64,000 bases of DNA from Heyndrickxia sporothermodurans. Its GTDB lineage: Bacteria; Bacillota; Bacilli; Bacillales; Bacillaceae_C. The notes below the pieces were generated by a model. The model was not told the origin of the DNA. It did not search any database and saw only the letters and a list, made by a program, of their open reading frames with translations. How positions within the stretch are numbered: position 1 is the stretch's first letter; every line of letters begins with the position of its first letter. The position numbers and the translations under genes are program-made. Location of the stretch: contig CP066701.1 of NCBI GenBank assembly GCA_016756695.1, positions 2,322,001-2,386,000 of the forward strand, read 5' to 3'. Shown in pieces: positions 9,969-19,600 of the stretch.

Positions 9969-11246
9969 ATGATAAATATTCTTCAATTGAAGATAAATAT
10001 TATTAAAATTTTTAATGATAAGGATTTGTGTGGTATGGTGATGAGAAATCTACTAATTAAAATGTATCTATGCTTTTTTAAAATATTTTATTATATTTTT
10101 TATCTACTACCAATAAGGAAAAAAGTCACATTCATTACTACCTTTGGTGATAATTGTGTTGCACTTTTTGAGGAGATGAAAAAGCAAAATTTTACATATC
10201 AAACTGTATTTTTATATAAAAAATCATGTGAAAAACAATTGGAAAATATAAAAGGTACAAAAAAAATTCGGTTTGAATCGGTCAACTTAATAAACGAAAT
10301 AAGATCAATTTTCCATATAGCTACTTCTAGATATATTATAATTGATAATTATTTTGGTTTTTTATCTACTATCCATTTTAAAAAAAATGTTGAATGTATC
10401 CAACTATGGCATGCAGTAGGTGCCTTTAAAAAATTCGGATTAAAAGATCATACATTTGAAGACAGACCGATATCTGATAAAAAAAGGATTTTAAAAGTGT
10501 ATAAACAGTTTCATAAGATTGTTGTAGGTTCGGATAAAATGGCTGCTATATTTATGGCTGCTTTCAATGTGGATAGGAAAAATATATTACCTACTGGTAT
10601 ACCTAGAACCGACTTGTTTTTTGATGATATGAAAAAAAGAACTATTGCTTTTGACTGGTTAAAAGATTACCCAACACTGGAAAATAAAAAAATTATTATG
10701 TATGCCCCAACCTTTAGGGATAACGAATTGAAAAATTTTAAATTGCATTTAGATTTATTTTTATTGCAAAAAAAACTAGGAGAAGAATATGCAATTATTC
10801 TAAAATTACATCCTGCAATAAGTAATGAAAAAAATTATGTAGAAAAATATCCGGGGTTTGTTTATGATTTTTCATCATATAAAGATGTAAATAAGTTATT
10901 AATAATTACAGATATATTAATAACAGATTATTCATCGATACCATTTGAATATGCATTACTAAATAGACCAATTATATTTTTTACATACGATTTAGCGAAA
11001 TATAGAAATGATAGAGGACTTTGGGAGGGGTTTGAACAAACGATTCCCGGACCTAATGTCTCATCAACAAGTGAAATTATATCCATAATAAAAGAACAAG
11101 ATTATGATTTTCAACAAATTTCGGAATTTGCTTTAGAATGGAATAAATATTCACAAGGAAATTCAAGTGAAAAACTTGTTGAGTATCTTTTGGATAATGA
11201 TGGAATTGGAAATAAAAAAAATTCTAATATTTATGATGAGACGTGA
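9969..11246 (+). CDS. CDP-glycerol glycerophosphotransferase, TagB/TagF-like
   Basis: 425 aa if read from ATG 9969; the ATG at 10035 (MVMRNLLIKMYLCFFK) is an alternative and no strong ribosome binding site decides. A hydrophobic stretch at residues about 33-48 (YLCFFKIFYYIFYLLP) suggests membrane association, as expected for an enzyme extending lipid-linked polymer. The catalytic-type motif LWHAVGAFKKFG is near residue 147, APTFRDN near 240, and LITDYSSIPFEYAL near 317, then GLWEGFEQTIPGP. It lacks the long N-terminal extension of the gene at 15724, so it is closer in size to TagB-type primases or short polymerases. Which of the two it is cannot be decided from sequence alone. It lies between the two tagD genes. 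Confidence 0.85.
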   Translation: MINILQLKINIIKIFNDKDLCGMVMRNLLIKMYLCFFKIFYYIFYLLPIRKKVTFITTFGDNCVALFEEMKKQNFTYQTVFLYKKSCEKQLENIKGTKKIRFESVNLINEIRSIFHIATSRYIIIDNYFGFLSTIHFKKNVECIQLWHAVGAFKKFGLKDHTFEDRPISDKKRILKVYKQFHKIVVGSDKMAAIFMAAFNVDRKNILPTGIPRTDLFFDDMKKRTIAFDWLKDYPTLENKKIIMYAPTFRDNELKNFKLHLDLFLLQKKLGEEYAIILKLHPAISNEKNYVEKYPGFVYDFSSYKDVNKLLIITDILITDYSSIPFEYALLNRPIIFFTYDLAKYRNDRGLWEGFEQTIPGPNVSSTSEIISIIKEQDYDFQQISEFALEWNKYSQGNSSEKLVEYLLDNDGIGNKKNSNIYDET

Positions 11247-11318
11247 ATATTGGATGATGGATAAACAAATATTATCATTAAAATCTCCTTAATATAATAA
11301 GGAGGAGGGCATTTTTAT

Positions 11319-11705
11319 ATGAGAAAAGTTATAACGTATGGTACGTTTGATCTGTTACATTGGGGACATATTAATTTATTAAAGAGAGCAAGGGAACTAG
11401 GCGGAAAGTTAATTGTTGGACTATCCACAGACGAGTTTAATGATAAGAAAAATAAACATGCATATCATAGTTATGAAAATCGAAAATTTATTCTGGAATC
11501 GATACGCTATGTTGATTTAGTTATTCCCGAAAATTCATGGGAGCAAAAAATTGACGATGTTATAAAATATGAGATTGATGTTTTTGTTATGGGTGACGAT
11601 TGGCAAGGACAATTTGACTTTTTAAAAGATTACTGTGAAGTAATATATTTACCTCGAACTGAGGGAATATCAACTACAAAAATAAAAAAAGATTTATATA
11701 AGTGA
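11319..11705 (+). CDS. tagD: Glycerol-3-phosphate cytidylyltransferase (second of two)
   Basis: 128 aa from ATG 11319 behind AAGGAGGAG. The same motifs as in the copy at 9487 are complete (GTFDLLHWGHINLLKRA, RTEGISTTKIKKD). Element A2 is inserted inside the stop codon: the T of TGA is host DNA and the GA is the first two bases of the IS. The uninterrupted host sequence (AAG TGA AAT) reads the same, so the protein is unchanged. Two tagD genes in one cluster suggest two glycerol-phosphate polymers or a dosage effect; this is inference. Confidence 0.95.
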   Translation: MRKVITYGTFDLLHWGHINLLKRARELGGKLIVGLSTDEFNDKKNKHAYHSYENRKFILESIRYVDLVIPENSWEQKIDDVIKYEIDVFVMGDDWQGQFDFLKDYCEVIYLPRTEGISTTKIKKDLYK

Positions 11706-11882
11706 ATGAATTTCATAATTCTTAGCCCTTGTGTATCAAGGGGTTTAAGAGATAAAAAAAGAAGTACCTCCCCAAATCTTGTATAATGGTAGTTGACCAG
11801 TAAGCCCCCATTCAAACAACGCATATAAATGATCAGCACCCCTTAGTACAATAATCGTATCAATTAAGGAGGTGCTTTTCCT

Positions 11883-12074
11883 ATGTCACAACAAAAACTA
11901 ACAATCGTCCCCGTTTCAATACAACCAGAAAAAAATATTATAACATCCACAACTTCGAAAGATCCTTCAAATAGCTTTTGCACAATCAAAATTGAAGCTG
12001 CTGAAATTTCCTTCTTCAACGGCGTAGATGAGCACATCATCCAAACGGTCATGAGGGAGTTGAAAAATCTATGA
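11883..12074 (+). CDS. tnpA: Short IS66 TnpA-like protein (A2)
   Basis: Identical 63-aa product to the A1 copy, ATG 11883 behind AAGGAGGTG, overlapping tnpB by ATGA. Confidence 0.75.
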   Translation: MSQQKLTIVPVSIQPEKNIITSTTSKDPSNSFCTIKIEAAEISFFNGVDEHIIQTVMRELKNL

Positions 12075-12424
12075 AACATGATTATACCAGTGTAAAAAAC
12101 ATTTATATTATTTGCGGTAAAACAGATATGAGGAAGGGAATTGATGGATTAGCAACGCTAATTCAAGATTCTTTCGAACTTGATCCATATGGAGATTCTA
12201 TTTTCCTTTTCTCTGGTTGGAGTAAAGACCGTTATAAATGTTTATATTTTGATGGCGATGGTTTCGCCATGCTTTATAAGCGACTAGATGGAGGAAAACT
12301 TCAATGGCCAAAAGATGAAAATGAAGTACGTAAACTTTCGCAACAGGAGGTTCGCTGGTTGTTAGAAGGGTTGTCCATTCAGCAACCAAAGGCCATTCAA
12401 AAATCACAAAAAGGAGTATTCTAA
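12071..12424 (+). CDS. tnpB: IS66 TnpB (Orf2), intact (A2)
   Basis: 117 aa, intact. It has the YIICGKTDMRKGIDGLATLIQ core of the IS66 Orf2 family (the conserved region that gives the family its name), then LFLFSGWSKDRYKCLYFDGDGF and LQWPKDENE. It begins at the ATG overlapping the tnpA stop, so translation is probably coupled. Confidence 0.9.
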   Translation: MKHDYTSVKNIYIICGKTDMRKGIDGLATLIQDSFELDPYGDSIFLFSGWSKDRYKCLYFDGDGFAMLYKRLDGGKLQWPKDENEVRKLSQQEVRWLLEGLSIQQPKAIQKSQKGVF

Positions 12425-12526
12425 ACAAGCTAGAAATGTTGGTTTATAGCCATTTTCAACTTCGCTTTCTACGTTAAAAATGTTATAATATAACTAACTT
12501 ATGGTGAACGAAAAGTGGTGAAATAA

Positions 12527-14118
12527 ATGGTTAATACTTCTTCCAATAACAAGAATCCATATGGGAAATTAATTCGACTTCTCGAAGAACAATTGGCTCA
12601 TTCAAATCAACAAAACAAAGACTTATCGAAAAAGCTAGATCAATCAACTAAACAGATTGAAGCGCTAACTGAACAAATTCGCCATTTAACAAAACTTTTA
12701 TATGGATCGAAATCCGAAAAATCGAAATACAACGTACCAGATGGGCAAGGCTCATTATTTGATGATGACCCGGCTTTTAGCGAACCTGAGCACACAGAAG
12801 AACAAAGCCAACAGACAATCTCTTATACTGTTGTACGAAAAGTTAAATCAAAAAACGAAATGATTCCTTGCATGATGGTATTGAAGTAGAAGCTATTCAC
12901 CATCATCCGAAAAATACAATCTGTGACTGTTGCCAAGGGCAAATGATTGAAATTGGTAGTACACTTGTACGTGAAGAAGCAAAATTTATTCCTGCAAAAA
13001 TGATGAAAGTACAGCACATTGAACATGCGTATGAATGTAAAGACTGCAAAGTTGATTCATCACAGCCAGCACAAATCAAACGCGGGAAAGCACCACAACC
13101 AGCGATTCAGCGTAGCATCGCAAGTCCTAGCGTACTTGCCAAAGTCATCTATGATAAATTTGCACAATATTTACCTCTTTACCGTCAGGTAAAGGAATGG
13201 AATCGCTATGGACTGAATACCAATGATAAAAACCTATCGAATTGGGTTATCCGTGTAGCACATGATTGGCTGTTACCTGTATACGAACGAATGAAAGAGT
13301 TGATGATGGCAAAATCGGTTTTGCATGTCGATGAAACATACGGACAAATTATCAACCGATCCGATGGGAAATCTGGCCAAGCCAATGCGTATAATTGGGT
13401 GTTTCGAAGTGTGCCAAGCCAAGGGCCAACAATGACTCTCTTTCAAAGCGCATTATCTCGAGCTCGATCTGTCCTTGAAAGTTTTATTGAAGGCTTTTCT
13501 GGAACGATTGTGTGTGATGGTTATTCTGCTTATGATAAGTTGGAAGGCGTTAATTTCGCAAATTGTTGGGCGCATGTTCGTCGTTATTGGCTGAAAGCTG
13601 ATAGCAAAAATGGTAGAATCGGTGTGAAATATTGTGATGATTTATATCGACTAGAAAGGCAATTTAAACGTTTGTCTCCGAGTAAACGAAGAAAAAAACG
13701 TCAAAAGTACTCGAAGCCAATCGTGGAGGAATTCCTTCACTGGGTTGAAACATCACCATTTTACGGAAAAAATGCGTTAGCAAAAGCAGCTGAATACACA
13801 TTAAACAGGGCAAATGGACTCAAATTATTCCTGAATGATGGGCGAATTGAAATGGATAATAATCCAGCCGAGAACGCCATCCGTCCCAACGTTATAGGAA
13901 GAAAAAATTGGCTCTTTAGTGTAAGTGAAGCTGGTGCAAAAGCGAATGCCATCTGTTTAAGTATTGCTGAAACTGCCAAAAGTAACGGCGTTGATTTCTA
14001 TGAATATATAAAGAAACTTTTTACGGATTTACCAAATCTCGGCGTCCAACAAAACCCTGAAATTTTAGATCAATACATGCCCTGGTCAAAAATGATTCAG
14101 GCAGAATGTAGCAAATAA
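12527..14118 (+). pseudogene. tnpC: IS66 transposase TnpC, A2 copy, one frameshift
   Basis: One A is missing from the run at about 12850-12856, which ends the first frame after 120 codons. The rest, from 12868, is open for 416 codons and contains all DDE residues and the full C-terminus (...MIQAECSK). No other disabling change is seen, so a single homopolymer error would explain the break. Confidence 0.85.
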
Positions 14119-14253
14119 ATGAAATAGCCGTAATTCGATTAAAAAAGTCAGAATTTACGGCTATTTACGATGCGTACCGAAAGGTACACTTATTTTTTAT
14201 AATTCGGGCTTACGTTGACCACAAACCATAAAAAGACTGGAGGAGTACTTCTT

Positions 14254-15601
14254 ATGACTATTATACGACAACCTAGCCTATTTGGCATACAGGAATTATT
14301 TGACATGGAACCTACCCAAAAATATGAAGCCATTATTTCAGCGGTAGATTTGGATTCGATGTACCATCAAGTGGCGAAAAAATCACGGTTGGGTGCACCG
14401 GAAGAACTAAACTATGCAGCCATGATTATCTCCACCTTTGTAAGATACATAGAGCGCATCCCTACGATGAAGGATCTTATAAAACGTCTTCATGATGATC
14501 TAGCTTTTAAGTTAAATTGTGGCTTTTTGGTTTCTGATCATGTGCCTTCAGAATCCTCCTATTCACGTCTCATAACGAAATTGGAGGAAAGCGATATCCT
14601 TGAGAAAGAACAAGAAAAAGTGGTCCTCCAGGCTATTGCAGAAGGTTTCATCACGGATGATACAGTGGCTATTGATGCAACCCATTTTGAAGCACGAGAC
14701 CAAGCGACCAAAAAGAAGAAAAGCCAAAATCTGAACCCCAAAAACGTGGTCGGAAATCAAAAGATGAGCGTGACGGGTGGCTTAAAGAACAAGCTGAAAC
14801 GGAAGCCAATTTACCTTTATATGATAGAAAAATTGTACCAATTAGATGTTCCCCTAGCCGAACTACGTGCCGAAGTTCCCAAGACCCTAAATGGGGCGTG
14901 AAAAAGAACTCAGAAGGACAAAATGTTTTTGGTTTGGCTACAAAGGTCATTTAGCCGTTGGTACATCAAGCCAATACATTCTACAGGCTCTTTTTTCATC
15001 TGGGAGTCTAAATGATGGTAAGGCGACTATCCCTTTACTGAAAGGAATTCAGGAACGCCTTCACCTTCCATTACGTTATCAAACAATGGATGCGGGCTAT
15101 GACTATGAACCCATATACGAGCAGGTACATCGAATGGGACAACAATCCGTCATCGCGTATAATAAGCGAAATGAAGGGGAAATCATTGGCTATGATAAAC
15201 ACTTTGCCCCAACTTGTTTCAGAGAGCATTCTTATCGTTATGATAGTTTTGATCCTAAATATGAAACATTGAAATACACAAGACCAAAGGAATGCGCTGA
15301 CTGTCCCTTAGCTAATGAAGGTATTTGCCAAAAGGTTTATAAAGTGAAAATCACTTCAGACCTTCGCAGATATACCGCACCAGCACGCGGGTCACAAGCA
15401 TGGAAAAACATTTTCAAACGTCGTACTGCCGTAGAACGGGTTAATGCCTATCTGAAAGAATTCTTTCAACTGAACAATGTTCGCTATCGTACTGGGAAAC
15501 GTGCAAAAATTCATTTTGACATGGTAACCCTTATTTATAATGCTTCAAAGTTAGCCGCAGACCGAATTAATGTACAATTAAATCAGCAACAAGTAGCATG
15601 A
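14254..15601 (+). pseudogene. DDE transposase of the outer IS, A2 copy, several frameshifts
   Basis: Starts at ATG 14254. Compared with the intact gene (23363-24715) it differs at about 14669 (GGCT for GGCC), 14703-14710 (GCGACC for GCGCAGCC), 14835-14840 (GTACC for GGCCC), 14880 and 14928 (one base short in homopolymers), 15023 (GCGAC for GCAGC) and 15294 (GCGCTG for GCAGCG). The 3' half, from 14891, is open and holds the second Asp and the Glu. Confidence 0.85.
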
Positions 15602-15723
15602 TTTCTGTTTTTAAAAATATATTTTAGAAATTCTGTAGGATTCTGTATTTTTAAAAAGAGCAATTATGAAATTGACTCAAGTGAAATTAGCTATAGTTTT
15701 TATATAGAAGGGGAGATTTAGAT

Positions 15724-17985
15724 TTGGCAGCACAAAAACTAGTGAAAAAATGTTCACTGGAAGAAGTAAGTTATGAAAAAGACGACTTATTCCTACGAGT
15801 AAGTTATATATTTAATAATAAAACTTATTTAAATCAACCAGTTAGTTTAATGTGTATTGAAAGGCAGACGGAAAAGGTACATTCATTTCCGGTGAATTTT
15901 GTGGGAATTGAAGGAGAAAAAAGTATATTATCTTCAATTATTTACAAAAATGAATTACAATATTTATTAAAAAATGGCGAGTATTGGGATTTTTATATTA
16001 ACTTTCTTTTTGAAGAACCATTAGAAGAGAATGATATAGATAGAGAAAATGAATTTATTAATGAATTTGATGATGAGAACGACGTTGAAGATCACAATGA
16101 AAATGATTTTTTAGAAGATGAAAGTGAGAATAAAATTAATAAGGATTTTAGAAAGTATAGACTTAAATGTCAGGATAGTTATGTGGACTTATTTTTCTAT
16201 TTAAATAATATAGAAGAAAAAATGTTAATTCCGTATTCCACGAATAAAGGGAATTTTTCTTTTAAGGTAAGAGATATAATACCAATTGCAAAAGTTGATT
16301 ATTGTACATTATCAAAAAAAGGTTTACTCACTATCAAAGGTTTTGCTGTTCATCCTAAATTTGACTCAATTAAATCAATGGTAAGCAGAAAAATAGTTAT
16401 AAAAGATGCAGATGACAAGCTAATCATTAAACGAGATGTAGAAATTGAAGAACGACCAGATTTACAAACAAAGTATGGACATCATAAGTTTGATTTTAGA
16501 CTGTCTGGCTTCTCTTTAAATGAAAATATTCTATCTATACTTGAGCAAATTGTTGATGAAAAAATAAAGCTAAAGATGTATTTGGAATACAGTTTAGAAA
16601 AAAACGGTGAAAATATCACAATTCAAAGTCTTCCAATAAAACTTATTGATGAAAGTAGCAATGCTACACCAAACAAAATGATTTTTAAAACAGCTAAGAT
16701 TAAGAAAAAAGTAAAGATAACTAGTACTAAAAAAGCTAAATCATTATTAATAAGTGTTAATAATTATTATTTAAGAAAAGAAATAAAAACAAAGATCCGA
16801 AGGTTGATTTTTAAAATTAAAAAGCACCCTATCATAAAAAAAACTTATAAAGGTGTGTTTGGGTTAATTGGAAAGCTACCTGCTAAAAAAAATCTTGTGA
16901 TCTTTGAAAGTTATTTAGGCAAACAATATAGCTGTAATCCTCGGGCAATTTATGAATATTTAAAGGAAAATAATCCTGAATACAAAATGTTCTGGAGTGT
17001 TGATAAAAGATTTATACAAAACTTTGATAATAAAGATATCGAATATATCTATCGTTTTTCTATTAAATGGTTATTTGTTATGGCAAGAGCAAAATATTGG
17101 GTTACAAATAGCAGATTACCATTATGGATTCCAAAACCGAAACATACAATTTATCTGCAAACATGGCATGGTACACCTTTGAAAAAATTAGCGGCGGATA
17201 TGGATGAAGTTCATATGCCAGGAACTACCACTTCAAAATATAAAAAGAATTTTATTCGTGAATCTAGGAATTGGGACTATTTAATATCTCCAAATCGATA
17301 TTCTACAGAAATTTTTAAAAGGGCATTTGTCTTTGAAAAAGAAATGGTGGAATCTGGTTATCCAAGAAACGATTATTTATATAAATGCAATAAACCCGAT
17401 AATATTGAAAATTTGAAACTAAAATTTGGAATACCTTTGAACAAAAAGGTAATATTATATGCTCCAACTTGGCGGGATAATCAATTCTATGCAAAAGGAA
17501 AGTATAAATTTGACCTTGAATTAGATTTAAATTTAATGAAGGAAAATTTAGGTGATGATTATGTAATAATTTTAAGAATGCATTATTTGGTGGCTGAGAA
17601 TTTAGACTTAACTCTTTATAAGGATTTTGCATATGATTTTTCTAATCATGAAGATATAAATGAACTTTATATAATATCTGATTTGTTAATCACAGATTAT
17701 TCATCTGTATTTTTTGATTATGGAAATTTAAAACGACCAATGCTCTTTTTTGTTTATGATATTGAGTCATATCGTGATAACCTAAGAGGATTCTATTTTG
17801 ATTTTGAAAAATATGCACCAGGCCCATTAATTAAAACGACTACAGAAGTTATTGAAAATATTAAGACTTTAGAAAATGAAGGATACCCACTTTCTCCTTC
17901 ATTCAAGAATTTTTATGATAAATTTTGTTATTTAGAAGATGGAAACTCTTCGAAAAGAGTGGTAGAAAAGGTATTTTATAAATAA
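15724..17985 (+). CDS. Large CDP-glycerol glycerophosphotransferase, TagF-like
   Basis: 753 aa from TTG 15724 behind AAGGGGAG. Residues 1-330 are an N-terminal region without a recognised catalytic motif, predicted beta-rich and broken by a very acidic stretch at about 102-142 (runs of D, E and N). The catalytic region starts near residue 395 (KKNLVIFESYLGKQYSCNPRAI) and has the TagF-type motif TWHGTPLKKLA near 480, SPNRYSTEIFKRAF, APTWRDN near 580, LITDYSSVFFDYG near 655 and GFYFDFEKYAPGP. Such enzymes polymerise glycerol phosphate from CDP-glycerol on the cytoplasmic membrane face. Element A2 lies directly upstream and cuts it off from the second tagD, with which it was probably co-transcribed. 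The gene is undamaged. Confidence 0.9.
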   Translation: MAAQKLVKKCSLEEVSYEKDDLFLRVSYIFNNKTYLNQPVSLMCIERQTEKVHSFPVNFVGIEGEKSILSSIIYKNELQYLLKNGEYWDFYINFLFEEPLEENDIDRENEFINEFDDENDVEDHNENDFLEDESENKINKDFRKYRLKCQDSYVDLFFYLNNIEEKMLIPYSTNKGNFSFKVRDIIPIAKVDYCTLSKKGLLTIKGFAVHPKFDSIKSMVSRKIVIKDADDKLIIKRDVEIEERPDLQTKYGHHKFDFRLSGFSLNENILSILEQIVDEKIKLKMYLEYSLEKNGENITIQSLPIKLIDESSNATPNKMIFKTAKIKKKVKITSTKKAKSLLISVNNYYLRKEIKTKIRRLIFKIKKHPIIKKTYKGVFGLIGKLPAKKNLVIFESYLGKQYSCNPRAIYEYLKENNPEYKMFWSVDKRFIQNFDNKDIEYIYRFSIKWLFVMARAKYWVTNSRLPLWIPKPKHTIYLQTWHGTPLKKLAADMDEVHMPGTTTSKYKKNFIRESRNWDYLISPNRYSTEIFKRAFVFEKEMVESGYPRNDYLYKCNKPDNIENLKLKFGIPLNKKVILYAPTWRDNQFYAKGKYKFDLELDLNLMKENLGDDYVIILRMHYLVAENLDLTLYKDFAYDFSNHEDINELYIISDLLITDYSSVFFDYGNLKRPMLFFVYDIESYRDNLRGFYFDFEKYAPGPLIKTTTEVIENIKTLENEGYPLSPSFKNFYDKFCYLEDGNSSKRVVEKVFYK

Positions 17986-17991
17986 GTGAAC

Positions 17992-18197
17992 GAGCTTGGG
18001 ACAAAACCCACCTCTGAGATGAAAAAGCCGGTGAAATTTTACGACAAGTAAATTTTCACCGGCTTTAATTATTTTTTGAATAAAAATAAGGACCACTTCT
18101 GATAAAATTAAGTCACCACAACAAAATTATACAGAAAGAAGGATCCTTAAGTTTAAAAATTATACCATATTTGAAGCTAGTTATGTCCCAGCCCCGT
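17992..18197 (+). repeat. MITE-like IS remnant, about 206 bp
   Basis: The ends are imperfect inverted repeats: GAGCTTGGGACAAAA at the left and, reverse-complemented, GGGGCTGGGACATAA at the right. It holds no gene. The right half, read on the minus strand, has a TATAAT and a GGATCC-containing leader, as if it were the promoter end of a lost IS. Confidence 0.5.
18024..18066 (+). terminator. Hairpin terminator downstream of the TagF-like gene
   Basis: AAAGCCGGTGAAATTT pairs with AATTTTCACCGGCTTT, followed by AATTATTTTTT. It lies 38 bases after the stop codon and within the MITE-like remnant. Confidence 0.75.
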
Positions 18198-18308
18198 TTT
18201 TTATTATTTGTACGAATGTTGTTTTTGTCAATAATAAATTGAGCCAAAGCGATCACTTCAAAAGTGAGCCACTCTTGGAATAAGCACTCCTATATATAGG
18301 AGAAGATG

Positions 18309-18356
18309 GGTGTTTAGGTTTCTTGCCCCGGGAGAGGGGCAAGAAACCTAAACACC
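18309..18356. terminator. Perfect 21-bp stem hairpin downstream of istB
   Basis: GGTGTTTAGGTTTCTTGCCCC pairs completely with its complement across a 6-base loop. It lies between the istB stop and the element's end, with no T run, so it could be a transcription block or a protein-binding site of the element. Confidence 0.6.
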
Positions 18357-18369
18357 TCGCACGTTACTC

Positions 18370-18801
18370 CTACTCTTCATTTTCTTTTTGCTTTAAACTT
18401 TGGCGGAATCGATATGATTCTCCATTAAGCAAAAGAATGTGTGAGCGGTGAGTAAGCCGGTCAAGTAAAGCTGCGGTCATTTTTTCATCTCCAAAAATGT
18501 TCGTCCATTCTGTAAATTCAAGATTCGTCGTAATGATAACACTTGCACGTTCATAACGGCTTGAAAAGAACTGAAATAATAGCTCTGCTCCCGTTTTAGA
18601 GAAGGGGATGTAACCGAGCTCATCCACGATGATCACATCGTTTTTGAGCCACTTCTTCTCAAACGCCCCAAGTTTATGCTCTTCCTTAGCTATGAGTAGC
18701 TCTTCTACCAACTCGGCAGCTGTAATGAATTTTGTTTTGTAACCATTTTGGATCATAGCGATTCCAAGGCCCGTGGCCAAATGGGTTTTTCCTGTTCCAC
18801 T
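18370..18801 (-). pseudogene. istB: IstB of the outer IS21, 3' fragment
   Basis: C-terminal two thirds of an AAA+ transposition helper ATPase. It begins inside the Walker A motif (SGTGKTHLA) and includes Walker B (VIIVDELGYIPF) and the family's C-terminal LLDRLTHRSHILLLNGESYR. Joined to 21237-21565 after removing IS21-I and one 5-bp duplication, it restores exactly 252 codons (251 aa). Confidence 0.88.
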
Positions 18802-18860
18802 TGTAAATGTCAACCCAAAAGTTGACCATGTCGCTCATGTAAAAGTTGACCACCCTTTTG

Positions 18861-19583
18861 TTACTTCGAATATGTTTCTTTGAGACGATAACTCTCTCCG
18901 TTCATTGGGATAATGTGGGCCTTGTGAGTCACTCGATCTAACAAGGCGGCGGTCATCTGTTCATCGTGAAAAACTTCTACCCATCGGCTAAACTCCCGAT
19001 TGCTAGTGATAATCATGCTTCCTCTTTCATAACGAGTAGAAAAAAATTGAAACAGTAATTCGGCTGCTCTCTGGTGGTAGGGGATATAGCCAAGTTCATC
19101 AATAATCGTGACATCTGCAGCCAACCATTGTTTCTCCAACTGGAGGAGCCTTTTTTCGTCTTGGGCTTCCATCAGTTCATTCGATAGGCGGGCGGCCGTA
19201 TAATATTTGACAGTATAGCCTTGATTAATCGCCTCTTCCCCTAACGCAATTGATAAATGCGACTTTCCTGTACCTGAGTTCCCAATAAAAATGACATTCC
19301 TTTTCTGCTGAATGTACTCCCCTTGAAAGATGTCCAGAATGCGTCTTTTTGGTACGTGGGGAGCCTCCTCAAATTGAAAAGAGAGGAGGTCCTTATGTAC
19401 AGGGAATTGCGCCTTTTTTCTGGCTAACTCTTTCTTTTTGATTTCTCGCTCAGCTATTTCAATCGATAATAATTGAAAGAGAAATTCTTCATAGGTAATT
19501 TGTTGCTCATTTGCTTCGCGCAAATAAGCGTCAACTTGTTCACGTATAGTCGGCAAGCGCAGCCTTTTTAGATATTCATCCAT
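18861..19583 (-). CDS. istB: IS21 helper ATPase IstB (intact)
   Basis: 240 aa, a normal IstB length. An N-terminal helical region (MDEYLKRLRLPTIREQVDAYL) precedes an AAA+ domain with Walker A FIGNSGTGKSHLS near residue 100 and Walker B VTIIDELGYIPYHQ near 160; the C-terminus has LLDRVTHKAHIIPMNGESYR. In IS21 this ATPase loads on target DNA and directs the IstA transposase. It follows istA by 17 bases and is likely translated from the same mRNA. Confidence 0.95.
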   Translation of the reverse strand: MDEYLKRLRLPTIREQVDAYLREANEQQITYEEFLFQLLSIEIAEREIKKKELARKKAQFPVHKDLLSFQFEEAPHVPKRRILDIFQGEYIQQKRNVIFIGNSGTGKSHLSIALGEEAINQGYTVKYYTAARLSNELMEAQDEKRLLQLEKQWLAADVTIIDELGYIPYHQRAAELLFQFFSTRYERGSMIITSNREFSRWVEVFHDEQMTAALLDRVTHKAHIIPMNGESYRLKETYSK

Positions 19584-19600
19584 TTGATAACGGTGTGTAT

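Larger units (their letters stand above)
11800..14213 (+). mobile_element. IS66-A nested in A2
   Basis: Bounded by GTAAGCCCC and GGGCTTAC and flanked by the same GTTGACCA duplication (11792-11799, 14214-14221) as in the other copies. An identical duplication at all five sites means one original insertion, copied along with the outer IS. Confidence 0.92.
11704..15678 (+). mobile_element. Compound element A, copy A2
   Basis: Same ends as A1, flanked by AAGT at 11700-11703 and 15679-15682. It separates the second tagD from the large TagF-like gene at 15724, whose start is only 42 bases past the duplication. The IS right end carries an outward TTGACT (15673-15678) that could serve as a -35 for the downstream gene. 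Confidence 0.93.
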
